Shown piece after piece: positions 1 through 8,902 of a stretch of DNA of 64,000 bases. The stretch is from Bog-473 sp963828505 (GTDB lineage Bacteria; Actinomycetota; Acidimicrobiia; Acidimicrobiales; RAAP-2). The first letter of the stretch is position 1; each line of letters begins with the position of its first letter. Location of the stretch: positions 62,001 through 126,000 of the forward strand of contig CAWHFM010000014.1 of assembly GCA_963828505.1 (NCBI GenBank). Reading direction: 5' to 3'. The notes under the pieces were generated by a model. It was not told the DNA's origin. It searched no databases and saw only the letters and a list, made by a program, of their open reading frames with translations. The position numbers were made by a program, and so were the translations under genes.

Positions 1-496
1 CCGGCGGCACCGGCGCACCGGTGGCGGCGGCGATCCAGACCTCCTCGAGCTCGTGGACCTGCTCGTCGACCGAGATGCGGTAGGTGATGAGCGCCCCCAC
101 GCGCAGGACGAGCAGATGGGTCGACTCGGGTGCGTCGACGACGTCGACACGGCCGTGCTCGGGGTGGAGGACCTCCCGGATCTTCTGCTCGAGATCCTTC
201 GGCATGGGGGGCAAGCCCTCCGGCCATGGAAGCCGCGACCAGCCGACGTCGCCCTGTGCGAAGACCGACTGGGCTGCCTCCATAAGGAGCGGGTGGCCTG
301 GAGCGAGGAGGACGTAGCCGTCCTCGCGCGCAACCTCGGGGTCCTCGGTGAGCCCGACCTCCTCGGGGAGGCCGAACCCATGGCGGAGCTCGTCGGGCAG
401 CACCAGGAGTGCTCCCTCGGGGATCCGCTCGGCCAACGCCCCCCGTGACTCCGCGTACCGGACGAAGAAGTCGATGCCTCCGTCGCCCCGCTTCAC
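1..496 (-). CDS. Unknown protein coupled to SNF2 helicase (partial)
   Basis: An open minus-strand frame starts with GTG at 496 and runs off the left edge, giving about 165 N-terminal residues (VKRGDGGIDFFVRYAESRG...). The GTG overlaps the helicase stop as GTGA, so it is almost certainly translated by coupling to the upstream helicase. The visible part is acidic, with a short stretch reading LLVLPDELRHGFGLPEE and a later predicted beta-rich part (THLLVLRVGALITYRISVDEQ). I do not recognise a domain. The coupling suggests that it works with the helicase, possibly as an accessory subunit. The rest of the gene, and thus any catalytic domain, lies outside the window. Confidence 0.75.
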   Translation of the reverse strand, partial: MKRGDGGIDFFVRYAESRGALAERIPEGALLVLPDELRHGFGLPEEVGLTEDPEVAREDGYVLLAPGHPLLMEAAQSVFAQGDVGWSRLPWPEGLPPMPKDLEQKIREVLHPEHGRVDVVDAPESTHLLVLRVGALITYRISVDEQVHELEEVWIAAATGAPVPP

Positions 497-2307
497 GGCG
501 CCTCTGTACGACGAGAAGCCGTGCCGTCGGAGCCTTCAAGCTCTGCGACGAGCTCGTCCGTCCAGGCCCGACTGGCCTGGTGCTCCAACCGGGCCTCGAC
601 CAGCGACGTTCCCAGTGCGTCAAGGCGCTCGACCAGATCGTCGTCGTCCAGGCTCTCGACGTGGGCGTCGAAGACTGCCTGCTCGAAGACGAAGTCCTCG
701 CGTACGCGGCCGAGCACCATGTCGAGCTCGCCCACCACCAGCTCGAAGAGGTTGAGCTTGGCGTGCAGGATGTCGAGGACGTGTTCCTCTATGGTGCCGC
801 GAAGGCAGAGATTGGTGAGCATGACGTCATGGGTCTGACCGATCCGGTGGATCCGGCCCAGCCGCTGCTCGATGAGCATGGGATTCCACGGCAGGTCGAA
901 GTTGACCATGGCGTGACAGAACTGCAGGTTTCGACCCTCGCCGGCCGATTCCGTACTGAAGAGCACGTCGCTGTCGTGTTCGAAATCCTCGATGGCAGCG
1001 TCCTTCTGGCGACGACCCAGCCCACCGTGGTACTCAGACGACCGGATGCCTTTCGCCCGGGCCATGTCGGTCAGGTGGGCGAGTGTCTCCCGGAACGAGG
1101 TGAACACGATCACCTTCTCGCCCGCCACGGCATGGCGCTCGAGCACCATCGCGAGCGCGGCCGTCTTGGCGCACGCTTCAACGCTCCGTGCCTGCCGTGC
1201 CAACTCGGGCCATCCCATTCGTTCGAGTGTGGGTGGGAGGGCGACCGGCGACGACCCAGCCAGTCGCTGGACGGTGCGGAGCGACATCGCGTGGGCCGAT
1301 CCGGCCGCCCGACCCTCGATGCGCACCCGCTCCGAGACCTGTTGGTAGAGGTCCGCCTCCTCGGGCGACGGTTGGATCGGAATGGTCTCGGCCAACCGGC
1401 GCGGCAACATGAGGGCTACCTCACTGCGCCGGTGCCGGACCATCACACTGCGAAGACTGTGCCGAAGACCCCCGAGGTCGGCGACGCCGGCGGTCGGCTC
1501 CTCCGACGACGCTGTCTCGCTCGGAGCCCGCGAGGACGAGGTGACGTGGCGCCGGCGAAAATCGCCGATCGTTCCAAGGTGTCCGGGACGCACCATGGAC
1601 ACCAGGTAGAAGAGGTCGTCGACCCGGTTCTCGACCGGCGTTGCCGTCAGCAGGAGCATGAACCGAGTTCGTAGACCGCGAACAAGCTTGGACGAAGCGG
1701 TCCGTGGGTTCCGGACCCGGTGCGCCTCGTCGACTACGACGAGATCCCATGTCCTGGAGGCCAACAGCTCACGCAACGTGTCGCGCCGGGCAGTGGCCAA
1801 CGACGCGAGTACGACAGCGTGCTGGGTCGATCCATTTTCTTCGCCCTCACCCGTCCACCCTTGACGGGTTGCGACCACGGTTGGTATGGCGAACTTCCGC
1901 TCGAGTTCCTCGCCCCACTGTCCGATCAGGCCGGTCGGCGCGAGGATCAGGACATTTCGGGCGAGGCTCCGCAATCGCAGTTCTGCGAGAACGATGCCGG
2001 CCTCGATGGTCTTCCCCAGACCCACCTCGTCGGCCAGGATGGCCCGGCCACCCATCTGCCGAAGGGCGACAGCGGCGGCTCGCAACTGGTAGTCGAAGGG
2101 TTCGAAGCGAAGTTGGGCCAGTGAGGCAAACGTGTCGAACCCCGGCCTCGACCAGACGGCAACCGCAGCCTCCACCAGGTCGGATCGTTCAGAGGAGACG
2201 GGCTGGCGCAAGGTGAGCTGCTCGAGCAGGACCGCATACCGGTTCCCCGGGGCGGCCAGCTCACCTGGTAGGTCGGCGACCAGGGGAACCGATCGCGCCG
2301 AGCTCAC
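493..2307 (-). CDS. SNF2/RapA-like superfamily 2 ATPase
   Basis: The 604-residue protein has all SNF2-type helicase motifs in order: Walker A ADEVGLGKTIEAG (about 92-104), DEAH (193-196), LLLTATP (218-224), and in the C-terminal RecA lobe STESAGEGRNLQ and QRLGRIHRIGQ. It is therefore an ATP-dependent nucleic-acid translocase of the RapA-like branch. It is short and lacks the extra N- and C-terminal domains of E. coli RapA. The GTG start at 2307 is supported because a second copy of the same start region exists near 9344. The next gene overlaps the stop by four bases. Stand-alone SNF2 ATPases with coupled unknown partners are often part of DNA-maintenance or defence loci; that role is inference. 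Confidence 0.85.
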   Translation of the reverse strand: MSSARSVPLVADLPGELAAPGNRYAVLLEQLTLRQPVSSERSDLVEAAVAVWSRPGFDTFASLAQLRFEPFDYQLRAAAVALRQMGGRAILADEVGLGKTIEAGIVLAELRLRSLARNVLILAPTGLIGQWGEELERKFAIPTVVATRQGWTGEGEENGSTQHAVVLASLATARRDTLRELLASRTWDLVVVDEAHRVRNPRTASSKLVRGLRTRFMLLLTATPVENRVDDLFYLVSMVRPGHLGTIGDFRRRHVTSSSRAPSETASSEEPTAGVADLGGLRHSLRSVMVRHRRSEVALMLPRRLAETIPIQPSPEEADLYQQVSERVRIEGRAAGSAHAMSLRTVQRLAGSSPVALPPTLERMGWPELARQARSVEACAKTAALAMVLERHAVAGEKVIVFTSFRETLAHLTDMARAKGIRSSEYHGGLGRRQKDAAIEDFEHDSDVLFSTESAGEGRNLQFCHAMVNFDLPWNPMLIEQRLGRIHRIGQTHDVMLTNLCLRGTIEEHVLDILHAKLNLFELVVGELDMVLGRVREDFVFEQAVFDAHVESLDDDDLVERLDALGTSLVEARLEHQASRAWTDELVAELEGSDGTASRRTEAP

Positions 2308-2535
2308 GGCCGCGGAGCATATCGGCAGTCGAGGTCGGGCGAACGGGTGTGTTCACCTGACATGGCGCATGGTTCGCCAGGCGCTGGACTCGGCGGTGCC
2401 GGTCGAGCTCTCAACATCAGAGCGGGCCGACTTCGTGGCTATGGCGATGAGATCGGACGCCGCCCAAAAGCGTCTGGGTCGGCCCGGCCCTGCCGTTGCG
2501 TTGCGGTATCTCTCGAGGATGCCTCGCTCAGCCAG
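2262..2535. repeat. Dispersed repeat copy A (Fic tail / helicase start)
   Basis: This stretch matches 9301-9578 in the same orientation over its whole length, at roughly 80 percent identity by eye, with identical blocks such as ctggactcggcggtgccggt. It covers the first ~16 codons of the helicase, the spacer, and the 3' end of a decayed Fic-type reading frame. Both copies therefore descend from one Fic-helicase gene junction. Confidence 0.8.
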
Positions 2536-2541
2536 CCGACT
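2353..2541 (-). pseudogene. Decayed Fic-family C-terminal tail (copy A)
   Basis: On the minus strand the frame reads RLAERGILERYRNATAGPGRPRR and then FWAASDLIAIATK. This aligns with the C-terminal winged-helix tail of actinobacterial Fic/DOC proteins (LAERGI...GRPRRxxVAxEL). Going upstream the frame is closed by a TGA at 2542-2544, and no Fic catalytic HxFxxGNGR motif is present. It is a remnant lying directly upstream of the helicase. The better-preserved paralogous segment is at 9461-9706. Confidence 0.55.
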
Positions 2542-2664
2542 TCAGTGCGCTCAGTGCCCCAGAAGCCACCGACCTCGCCGACAGACCCGCGCACTGACCT
2601 CGTCCACTGGAGAAGCGCCGCCTCTGCGTCGCGCATTCCCTGTGCTCACCCGGCTCCTCTGGCG

Positions 2665-3362
2665 TCAAGCGTCGGCCGTAGCCACCACCGTGGCGCGGAG
2701 AATGGCGGACTGTCGCTCCCCTTCTGCAGCAAGGATCGCCGCCTGCCTGTTGCCCTCGGCGAGCGTGATGGCGGCCTCCTTCTGACCTTGGGCCTCGGTG
2801 ATCAACGCGCGTCGAGTGCGCTCGGCCGACATCTGACGCGTCATGGCATCGAGGACGCCCACCGGTGGATTCACCTCGCGTACCTCCACCGTGGTCACCT
2901 TCACGCCCCAGCGCTCGGTCACGTCGTCGAGCCGGACACGAAGGGACGCGTTCATCTCCTCGCGCTTGGACAGCACATCATCGAGCACCATGTCACCGAC
3001 GATGCTGCGGAGCGTCGTGGCTGCGACGTTCTAGGCCGCTGCGGCAAAGTTCTGCACCTGCAGAACCGTCATGGCCGGATCAACGACCTTGTAGAAGATG
3101 ATGAAGTCGATGGAGATCGTGGCATTGTCCTGAGTGATGGCAGTCTGAGCCGGGATCTCCAAGAACCGCTCGCGCAGATCGACCATCATCGTCCTGTCGG
3201 TGACCGGATTGATGAACACGAGCCCCGGACCTCTGAGGCCAGGGACCGGCCAAGCCGGAAAAGCACGACCCGCTGATACTCACGGACGATCTTCACCGCG
3301 AATCCGAGCGCAGTGAGAACCGCGAGGACCAGCAGCCCACCGACGATCTCGATGAAGGTCAC
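2665..3362 (-). pseudogene. Slipin/SPFH (band 7) protein, broken
   Basis: The pieces spell a stomatin-like protein: an N-terminal membrane segment (FIEIVGGLLVLAVLTALGFAV), the SPFH start REYQRVVLFRLGR, then GLRGPGLVFINPV, the SPFH core, TTLRSIVGDMVLDDVL, and the terminal coiled coil rich in AEG/ERQ repeats. Two lesions interrupt it: a probable one-base deletion near 3246-3251 (GGCCGGTCC, where GGCCGGGTCC would restore frame) and an in-frame TAG at 3031-3033 with the same frame continuing after it. The GTG start at 3362 overlaps the NfeD stop (GTGA), the usual nfeD-slipin operon order. Slipins scaffold membrane microdomains. As written it cannot make a full-length protein. Confidence 0.8.
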
Positions 3363-3874
3363 TGGTGTTGCTCCATTCCGTTGCTCTCCCGAAGATCGAA
3401 CGGTCCATCGGCAGAAATGGTCTGGGCATCTTCACCCCACACCTCGAGGCGAACACCGACGGCGCGAAGGACCTGTACCGGCGATGACTTAGGCACGGCG
3501 CCGTTGACTGAGACGGCTGACCAGTGCTCGCCTTGGATACTGACGATGCCATCGGGTGTCAACTGGCTTACGGCGATTCCCTCCGCTCCCTCGAGTGGAC
3601 TGCGGTGCTGACTCTCGGTCACACTGCCGCTCCCCGACAGACCCTTCCACGCCAGAACCCCCACTCCCACACCCACAATGAGGTCGGCCCCCAGGAGGGT
3701 CCACAGCACGGGTCCCGGTCCCCGTTGGGACATGAGATAGATGAACCAGCCGGTGACGAGAGCGCCCATCGCCACGGCGACGACATGAGCGTGGGGTCCG
3801 ACGTGAAAGCCGACGACCGCGGCAAGGCTGACCAAACCAAGCAGGAAGCCCGTGATGATCCACATGGGCGTCAC
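3359..3874 (-). CDS. NfeD-like membrane protein
   Basis: The 171-residue protein has three hydrophobic segments (about residues 5-22, 28-46, 54-74) followed by a soluble C-terminal OB-fold typical of NfeD (GAEGIAVSQLTPDGIVSIQGEHWSA, then a VxVLRAVGVRLEVW ending). Short NfeD proteins lack the ClpP-like protease domain and partner with slipins. Here the slipin gene follows with a four-base overlap but is broken, so this partner may be orphaned. Annotation rests on fold pattern and gene pairing. Confidence 0.75.
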   Translation of the reverse strand: MTPMWIITGFLLGLVSLAAVVGFHVGPHAHVVAVAMGALVTGWFIYLMSQRGPGPVLWTLLGADLIVGVGVGVLAWKGLSGSGSVTESQHRSPLEGAEGIAVSQLTPDGIVSIQGEHWSAVSVNGAVPKSSPVQVLRAVGVRLEVWGEDAQTISADGPFDLRESNGMEQHQ

Positions 3875-4294
3875 CTCACTTGTTCGCTCTGCGTCAGATT
3901 ACAGCGGCTGACGTCAAGGGGTCCCCGAGCTCAACGATGCACCGAGAACGCGCGCCGACCGGGACCGGCGTTCGTCGATGGATCAGTCCGGATTCCCCGA
4001 CCGGGGGGCCGCAGGTTCAGGCATTCCGCCTGCTTAGGGGTCGTCTGAATGGACCGGTGAGGACTGGAGCGCCTTGAGCACGCCGGCGGTGTACCGCTGC
4101 TCCTGGCTGTCGCCCTCTCTACAATGATCGCTCGCCGACCAGAGACCGTTGCTCCCATCCCAACGAGCCGATGCCCTGGTCTGGGATCGTTCAGGTTCGG
4201 TTGAAGCGCCGTTAGGAGCGCTGGACACTTCGGGAGCACGATACGCGAAATTAGTCTTCCTCAGAGCCCTGACGGGCGCGGAAGGGAGCGTAAA
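3875..4294. other. Intergenic region, divergent promoter space
   Basis: This is about 420 bases between the divergently transcribed NfeD-like gene and the agmatine genes. Short frames here have no recognisable protein features. I saw no RNA gene or clear repeat. The GGGAG just upstream of 4295 is the ribosome-binding site of the next gene. Confidence 0.5.
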
Positions 4295-5353
4295 ATGACC
4301 CGTTGCCCCGACGCGAGTTCCTCTTTGCCCCGTCGAGGCGCGATCATGCCACCCGAGTGGCAGTCACACGAACGTACGTGGATGTGCTTCCCCACGAACA
4401 ACTATGTGGGCGGTGACCGGTCGGGGTCGGCCGAAGCCTGGTCGGCCGTGGCAAATACCATCGCTCGCTACGAGCCGGTCGTCATGATCGCCGATGCGGG
4501 TGCCAGCGAAGGAGCCCGCAGATTCCTCAACGGCAATGTGGAGATCATTGAGTTCCCGATCGACGACGCCTGGCTTCGCGACAACGGCCCCACCTTCGTT
4601 CAACATGCCGATGGGCGCCTGGGCAGCGTGGAATGGGTCTTCAACGGCTGGGGAGCCCAGGAGTGGGCATCCTGGGAATCCGACGCCAAGGTCGGGGCCC
4701 GGATCAGCGAGTGGTCCGGGGCGGTGTCTATTCGCTCCCACATCACCAACGAGGGTGGTGGGTTCCATGTCGACGGGTCCGGGACAGCCATGCTCACGGA
4801 AACGGTGCAGCTCGACCCGAATCGCAACCCAGGCTTGGAGCGACACCACATCGAGGCTGAGATGTCATCTCTCCTCGGTGTCGAACGGTTCATCTGGTTC
4901 CCACGAGGTCTCACAGCTGACTACGAGACGTTCGGCACCCGTGGACACGTGGATATGCTCGCGGCCTTCATCGGTTCCGGTCAGTGCGTGGCACACCTAC
5001 AGCCCGAGGTCGGGCACCCGGATTACGATGTGTCCCGGGAGAACATCTCAAGGCTTCGGTCCGGCGGAATAGAGGTCGTCCCGATGTCTGCGCCGGAAAC
5101 GGGGAAGGGTTCGGGCGAGATCGTGGATTGGAGTTACATCAACTTCTACGTGGGTAATGGCTTCGTCCTAATGTGCACCTTCGGGGACCCGCGCCAGGAT
5201 GCTGCGGCCGCGGAGACGCTCCGAGATGCCTTTCCTGGCCGCGAGATTGAGGCGGTCGATGGTCGCCCCCTCTTCGAGTACGGAGGCGGGGTGCACTGCA
5301 TCACGCTCCAACAGCCCACAACGCGCACGCCCGGTGCCAACGCGGTGACATGA
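4295..5353 (+). CDS. aguA: Agmatine deiminase
   Basis: The 352-residue protein belongs to the peptidyl-arginine-deiminase-like family that hydrolyses agmatine to N-carbamoylputrescine and ammonia. Visible family marks are PPEWxxHxRTWMxFP near the N terminus, DDAWLRDNGPTFV (about 89-101), NEGGGFHVDG, RGHVDM, and the C-terminal GGGVHCITLQQP with the catalytic Cys at about 335. The ATG at 4295 has GGGAG at a good distance; an internal ATG at 4346 (MPPEW) would also fit family starts. It overlaps aguB by four bases (ATGA), and the pair forms the arginine-decarboxylase-dependent route to putrescine. Confidence 0.93.
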   Translation: MTRCPDASSSLPRRGAIMPPEWQSHERTWMCFPTNNYVGGDRSGSAEAWSAVANTIARYEPVVMIADAGASEGARRFLNGNVEIIEFPIDDAWLRDNGPTFVQHADGRLGSVEWVFNGWGAQEWASWESDAKVGARISEWSGAVSIRSHITNEGGGFHVDGSGTAMLTETVQLDPNRNPGLERHHIEAEMSSLLGVERFIWFPRGLTADYETFGTRGHVDMLAAFIGSGQCVAHLQPEVGHPDYDVSRENISRLRSGGIEVVPMSAPETGKGSGEIVDWSYINFYVGNGFVLMCTFGDPRQDAAAAETLRDAFPGREIEAVDGRPLFEYGGGVHCITLQQPTTRTPGANAVT

Positions 5354-6231
5354 GGAAGCTCGCAGTTGCCGCCACACAGATGTCCTGCACCTGGGACCTC
5401 GAAGCAAACCTCGTGCAAGCAGAGGAGCTTGTGCGATCAGCTGCGGCACAAGGCGCCCAGGTGGTCCTTTTGCAGGAACTGTTTGCCACCCCGTATTTCT
5501 GCAAGGACCAGAATCCGGCCTTCTTCGCCCATGCCGTTCCCTATCCTGACAACCCGTTGCTCGACCGGTTTCGCTGTCTGGCGCGTGAGCTGGAGATCGT
5601 GCTCCCGATCTCCTTCTTCGAACGAGCCAATGCCGTACATTTCAATTCCCTCGCAATGATCGATGCCGATGGTAAGGACCTCGGGCTGTACCGGAAGAGC
5701 CATATCCCCGACGGTCCCGGCTACCAGGAGAAGTTTTACTTCTCGCCCGGCGATACGGGGTTTCGCGTCTGGAGCACGGCCTATGGCGTTGTCGGTGCGG
5801 CCATCTGTTGGGACCAGTGGTTTCCCGAGTGCGCCCGAGCCATGGCACTCGCAGGAGCGGAGGTCCTCCTCTACCCGACTGCGATCGGGAGCGAGCCCAG
5901 TAACTCGAACCTTGAAACAGTGGGGCCGTGGCAGCGGGCAATGCAGGGGCACAGTGCCGCCAATACCATGCCGCTCGTTGCGTCCAACCGGATCGGGACC
6001 GAGTCTGGCGATGCTTGTGATCTGACCTTCTACGGCCACTCGTTCATCGCCGACGAAACCGGAGCGATCGTCGCCGAGATTGCGGATGGGTCGTCCACCA
6101 CCATCACCGCCGTGTTCGACCTCGATGAGATTGCCGAGGCGCGCGCCGCATTCGGGTTGTTTCGGGACCGACGCCCGGAGTTCTACGGGGTCTTGCAGAC
6201 TTACGATGGATTCTCCATCGAGGCTGGCTGA
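5350..6231 (+). CDS. aguB: N-carbamoylputrescine amidase
   Basis: This 293-residue nitrilase-superfamily amidase has its catalytic triad visible as Glu43 (LLQELF), Lys116 (YRKSHIPDGPGY) and Cys153 (AAICWDQWFPE). The IPDGPGY and WDQWFPE signatures are specific to AguB-type enzymes, which release putrescine, CO2 and ammonia. It overlaps aguA as ATGA, so the two are translationally coupled. No transporter or regulator of the pathway lies beside it. Confidence 0.93.
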   Translation: MRKLAVAATQMSCTWDLEANLVQAEELVRSAAAQGAQVVLLQELFATPYFCKDQNPAFFAHAVPYPDNPLLDRFRCLARELEIVLPISFFERANAVHFNSLAMIDADGKDLGLYRKSHIPDGPGYQEKFYFSPGDTGFRVWSTAYGVVGAAICWDQWFPECARAMALAGAEVLLYPTAIGSEPSNSNLETVGPWQRAMQGHSAANTMPLVASNRIGTESGDACDLTFYGHSFIADETGAIVAEIADGSSTTITAVFDLDEIAEARAAFGLFRDRRPEFYGVLQTYDGFSIEAG

Positions 6232-6435
6232 GCGTCCGCTCTGCTCTCCCTGGCCCAAAGATGACCTCGGCTTCTCGATTTCAGGGTTCTGATACGCCTC
6301 CATGACGAATGCTGGCAGACTTCGGGAATCGGGAATCGGGAATCGATTGAGCTGCCCCAGTGCGCCGGACAGAATTTCGCAGAAGTCCGGGGTCCTCGAG
6401 GTCAGTGACGGGTCGATCTCGAACCCGGAACAACA

Positions 6436-7194
6436 TTGCCAGATACCCTGAAAGCGAAGGATGTGGCCTTTCCTTTGGACCCGCTCGCGTACCCCTTCGA
6501 TGTTCCTTCCCACTCCTTTCTGTGGTTGGCGGGACGGACAGAGCCTTTCTCTTCTCTCAGCCTGCTTCCCGACCGGACGACCCGGCGATACCCGATCCTT
6601 GCGATCGGTTCCAATGCTGCCCCGGCCCAATTGACCAGAAAGTTCGGCGAAGACCGATTCCTCGATCCGTTGTCGCCAAATGGGTGCATACCCGTGGTCG
6701 CAGCGGAAGTGGACGGAGTTGACGTCGTCTACGGGGCTCATCTCGCTGGGTATGGCGCGCTACCGGCCACTCTTGTCGAGACGGCCGGTTCGCGTGCTCA
6801 CGTCTTCGTGACATGGTTGACCTCAGCGCAGCTGGAGCGAATGAATGAGACTGAAGGGCTAGGTCATTCGTATCAACTGCGGCGCATCACCGGAGTGCGG
6901 AGTCAAGGAACAAATGTCGACGATGTCATGAGCTATGTCACCGTCGCCGGTGTTGCGATTCTTGGTGGTGGACCTCTTGGCCTTGTGAACATTCATGCAC
7001 CAGGCTCCCCGCTGCCGAGGGGAGCACAACGTCATGCTTGGGACATCCTATCCGTCGACATGGGCTATGCCATCGGCGGCAAAAGTCTCTTGGATCGCGT
7101 GCTGCGCTCACGAGTTTGGCGGGTAAGAGTCGAATCCCACCTGTCCGCCCACAGGCTTGCTGAGACACAAGCACCCGTGGTGGCCTGGTTGTAG
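6436..7194 (+). CDS. Possible gamma-glutamylcyclotransferase-fold protein
   Basis: The 252-residue protein is soluble. The segment RYPILAIGSNAAPAQLTRKF resembles the glycine-rich YGSNL-type loop of gamma-glutamylcyclotransferase (GGCT/AIG2-like) folds, and the later TWLTSAQLERMNETEGLGHSYQL resembles the glutamate-containing helix of that fold. The start is uncertain: TTG at 6436, with GTG at 6463 as an alternative. It follows aguB on the same strand after about 200 bases, so a link to polyamine or gamma-glutamyl amine chemistry is conceivable but unproven. It ends in TAG. Confidence 0.5.
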   Translation: MPDTLKAKDVAFPLDPLAYPFDVPSHSFLWLAGRTEPFSSLSLLPDRTTRRYPILAIGSNAAPAQLTRKFGEDRFLDPLSPNGCIPVVAAEVDGVDVVYGAHLAGYGALPATLVETAGSRAHVFVTWLTSAQLERMNETEGLGHSYQLRRITGVRSQGTNVDDVMSYVTVAGVAILGGGPLGLVNIHAPGSPLPRGAQRHAWDILSVDMGYAIGGKSLLDRVLRSRVWRVRVESHLSAHRLAETQAPVVAWL

Positions 7195-7203
7195 TCACCG
7201 ATC

Positions 7204-8106
7204 TCAGATGATCGCGCCCCGTCGTTTCCGTTGCATCGCGTAGCCATGGGCCGAGTCGGTGTTCGCCCTACCGAGGCGCTTGCGAGTTGACAGCACACCG
7301 GGACCCCCGCCCTCGAACGTTCCTGAAGTCGGCGCAACGTGCGCATAGTCACGTCCGACGGCAACGGTGAAGTAGCCCTGGTTCGCTCGACGGTTGTGAG
7401 TCGGGTCGAAGGCCACCGCAACCGCCCCGCCGGTGGTGGCCAACCAGTCGTCGACCACCACCTCTACCCAGGCGTGCGACCCTCCCTCACCTACCAGGTG
7501 ACCCGACACGTAGCAGGCGGGAAGGCCGGCGGCCCTACACAGAGCCAGCACGACATGGGAATAGTCCTGGCACACACCCTTTCCCCCTGCAAGCGCCGAC
7601 GCGGCGTCGGTGCGAACGCCGGTGACGCCGTATTGGTAGGTCAATGCCTCGTGGGTCCACGCACAGACGCGCTCGGCGAGGTCGAGATCGCCCGAGCTTG
7701 CACCCGACAGGTCTCGTGCCACCTCGGCCATCATCTCATTCACCTGAGTCAGCGGCGTAGGTGCCAGTAGGTACCGATCGTCGAGAGAGGCGGACGGCAA
7801 CTCAATGAACTCGCTACTTCCGCGGTGGCTCATCAGGGCCCACGCGTCGAACTCGATGTACTCGGCGACTGTGGATGCGCGCACGTCGACAACGTGGTTG
7901 TTGAAGCTGTCGGACGTCACTTCCACGTGCACGGGGTCGCCTGACACCGTGAGCCCGTGATCGAAGCGATACTGCCTCCCGTGCTCGGCCCGTGGTACGA
8001 CCATCAGCCGATGACGGAGCCGCCGTACCGGACTCGCATACGTGTAACGGAAGCTCTGTTCCAGCAGGTAGAGGTCTTCCGCACCCGAGAAGGTATCAGC
8101 CAACAT
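7204..8106 (-). CDS. Transglutaminase-like cysteine peptidase
   Basis: The 300-residue protein has the bacterial transglutaminase N-terminal beta domain (SFRYTYASPVRRLRHRL) followed by a transglutaminase core with its triad visible: Cys179 in GKGVCQDYSH, His211 in GSHAWVEV and Asp234 in AFDPTHN. Members act as peptidases or amide hydrolases in the cytosol; no signal peptide is seen. Its start overlaps the end of the next upstream gene, another transglutaminase-like gene, by 11 bases, so the two are one operon. The usual alpha-E and ATP-grasp partners are not present. Confidence 0.85.
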   Translation of the reverse strand: MLADTFSGAEDLYLLEQSFRYTYASPVRRLRHRLMVVPRAEHGRQYRFDHGLTVSGDPVHVEVTSDSFNNHVVDVRASTVAEYIEFDAWALMSHRGSSEFIELPSASLDDRYLLAPTPLTQVNEMMAEVARDLSGASSGDLDLAERVCAWTHEALTYQYGVTGVRTDAASALAGGKGVCQDYSHVVLALCRAAGLPACYVSGHLVGEGGSHAWVEVVVDDWLATTGGAVAVAFDPTHNRRANQGYFTVAVGRDYAHVAPTSGTFEGGGPGVLSTRKRLGRANTDSAHGYAMQRKRRGAII

Positions 8107-8902
8107 CGGTGACCTCGTCGGCCCACACCGTCATCAACGTCAGCTCGGCGGCTCCCCAAGTGGTGACCATCGCCGCGTCAAGCGCGTCTCGTCCCTTGGC
8201 GATCACGACTCGCCCACGGCGCCGCTCGTTGTTACGGGGATCAAACGTCCACCAGCGGCCGTCGAGCCAGGCCTCGAACCAAGTACAGAAATCCATCGGG
8301 AGTTCGGGTGCGTTGACGCCTATGTCGGGCAGATACCCGGCGACGTAGCGGGCCGGCACATTGAGCGCCCGACACAATGTGATGCCAAGCTGTGTGAGGT
8401 CCCGACACACGCCGGTGCCTGACCGCCACACGTCGTAGGCAGTCGTGAATGCCGTACTGGCACCTACCTCGTAACGGATCTGCTCGTGGATCCAGTCGCA
8501 GACAGCCTGGACGCGGGACCACCCGGGCTCCACGGGCTCGAACAAGTCCCAAGCAGGATCGTGGAGCGTGTCGGGCCAGCAGAACCGGCTGGGGAGCAGA
8601 AAGACAAAGGCCTCATCAGGAAGGTCCTCCAAGGCAGAAGCGCCTGCCTCCTCATTTGATTCGTCCGGCTTAGGGGAAACTTCAACGGTGGCGTCGTAGC
8701 GCATGACCGAATGCCCAGGCGGAAGGCTGACGCGGTCGCATTGGTTGCCGTATGCGTCGACATAGGTGTGTGTCGACGCCGGAGGTTCCCAGGTCTCAGA
8801 GACGATGCGATGCTCGCCATCGGGGTGGGGCCGTACTTGCCACAGCGACGGCGTCACCTGCACCGTCTCAAACTCGAACTGGCAGCCAACCCGGACGAGC
8901 AT
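8096..8902 (-). CDS. Transglutaminase-like protein lacking the catalytic His
   Basis: The ATG at 8902 gives a 268-residue protein starting MLVRVGCQFEFE, the usual start of this subfamily; an open frame upstream to 9196 is not supported by family length. The core keeps the nucleophile region TGVCRDLTQL (Cys166) and the Asp region TFDPRNN (Asp221). The motif that usually reads MDFHAWFEA is here MDFCTWFEA, so the catalytic His position (206) is Cys. It may be inactive or altered, possibly acting as partner of the following intact paralogue with which it overlaps. Confidence 0.78.
   Translation of the reverse strand: MLVRVGCQFEFETVQVTPSLWQVRPHPDGEHRIVSETWEPPASTHTYVDAYGNQCDRVSLPPGHSVMRYDATVEVSPKPDESNEEAGASALEDLPDEAFVFLLPSRFCWPDTLHDPAWDLFEPVEPGWSRVQAVCDWIHEQIRYEVGASTAFTTAYDVWRSGTGVCRDLTQLGITLCRALNVPARYVAGYLPDIGVNAPELPMDFCTWFEAWLDGRWWTFDPRNNERRRGRVVIAKGRDALDAAMVTTWGAAELTLMTVWADEVTDVG

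Noticed and set aside
5437..6741. Minus-strand open frame of 434 codons
   Set aside because: Covers aguB in antisense; aguB has a full catalytic triad and coupling to aguA.
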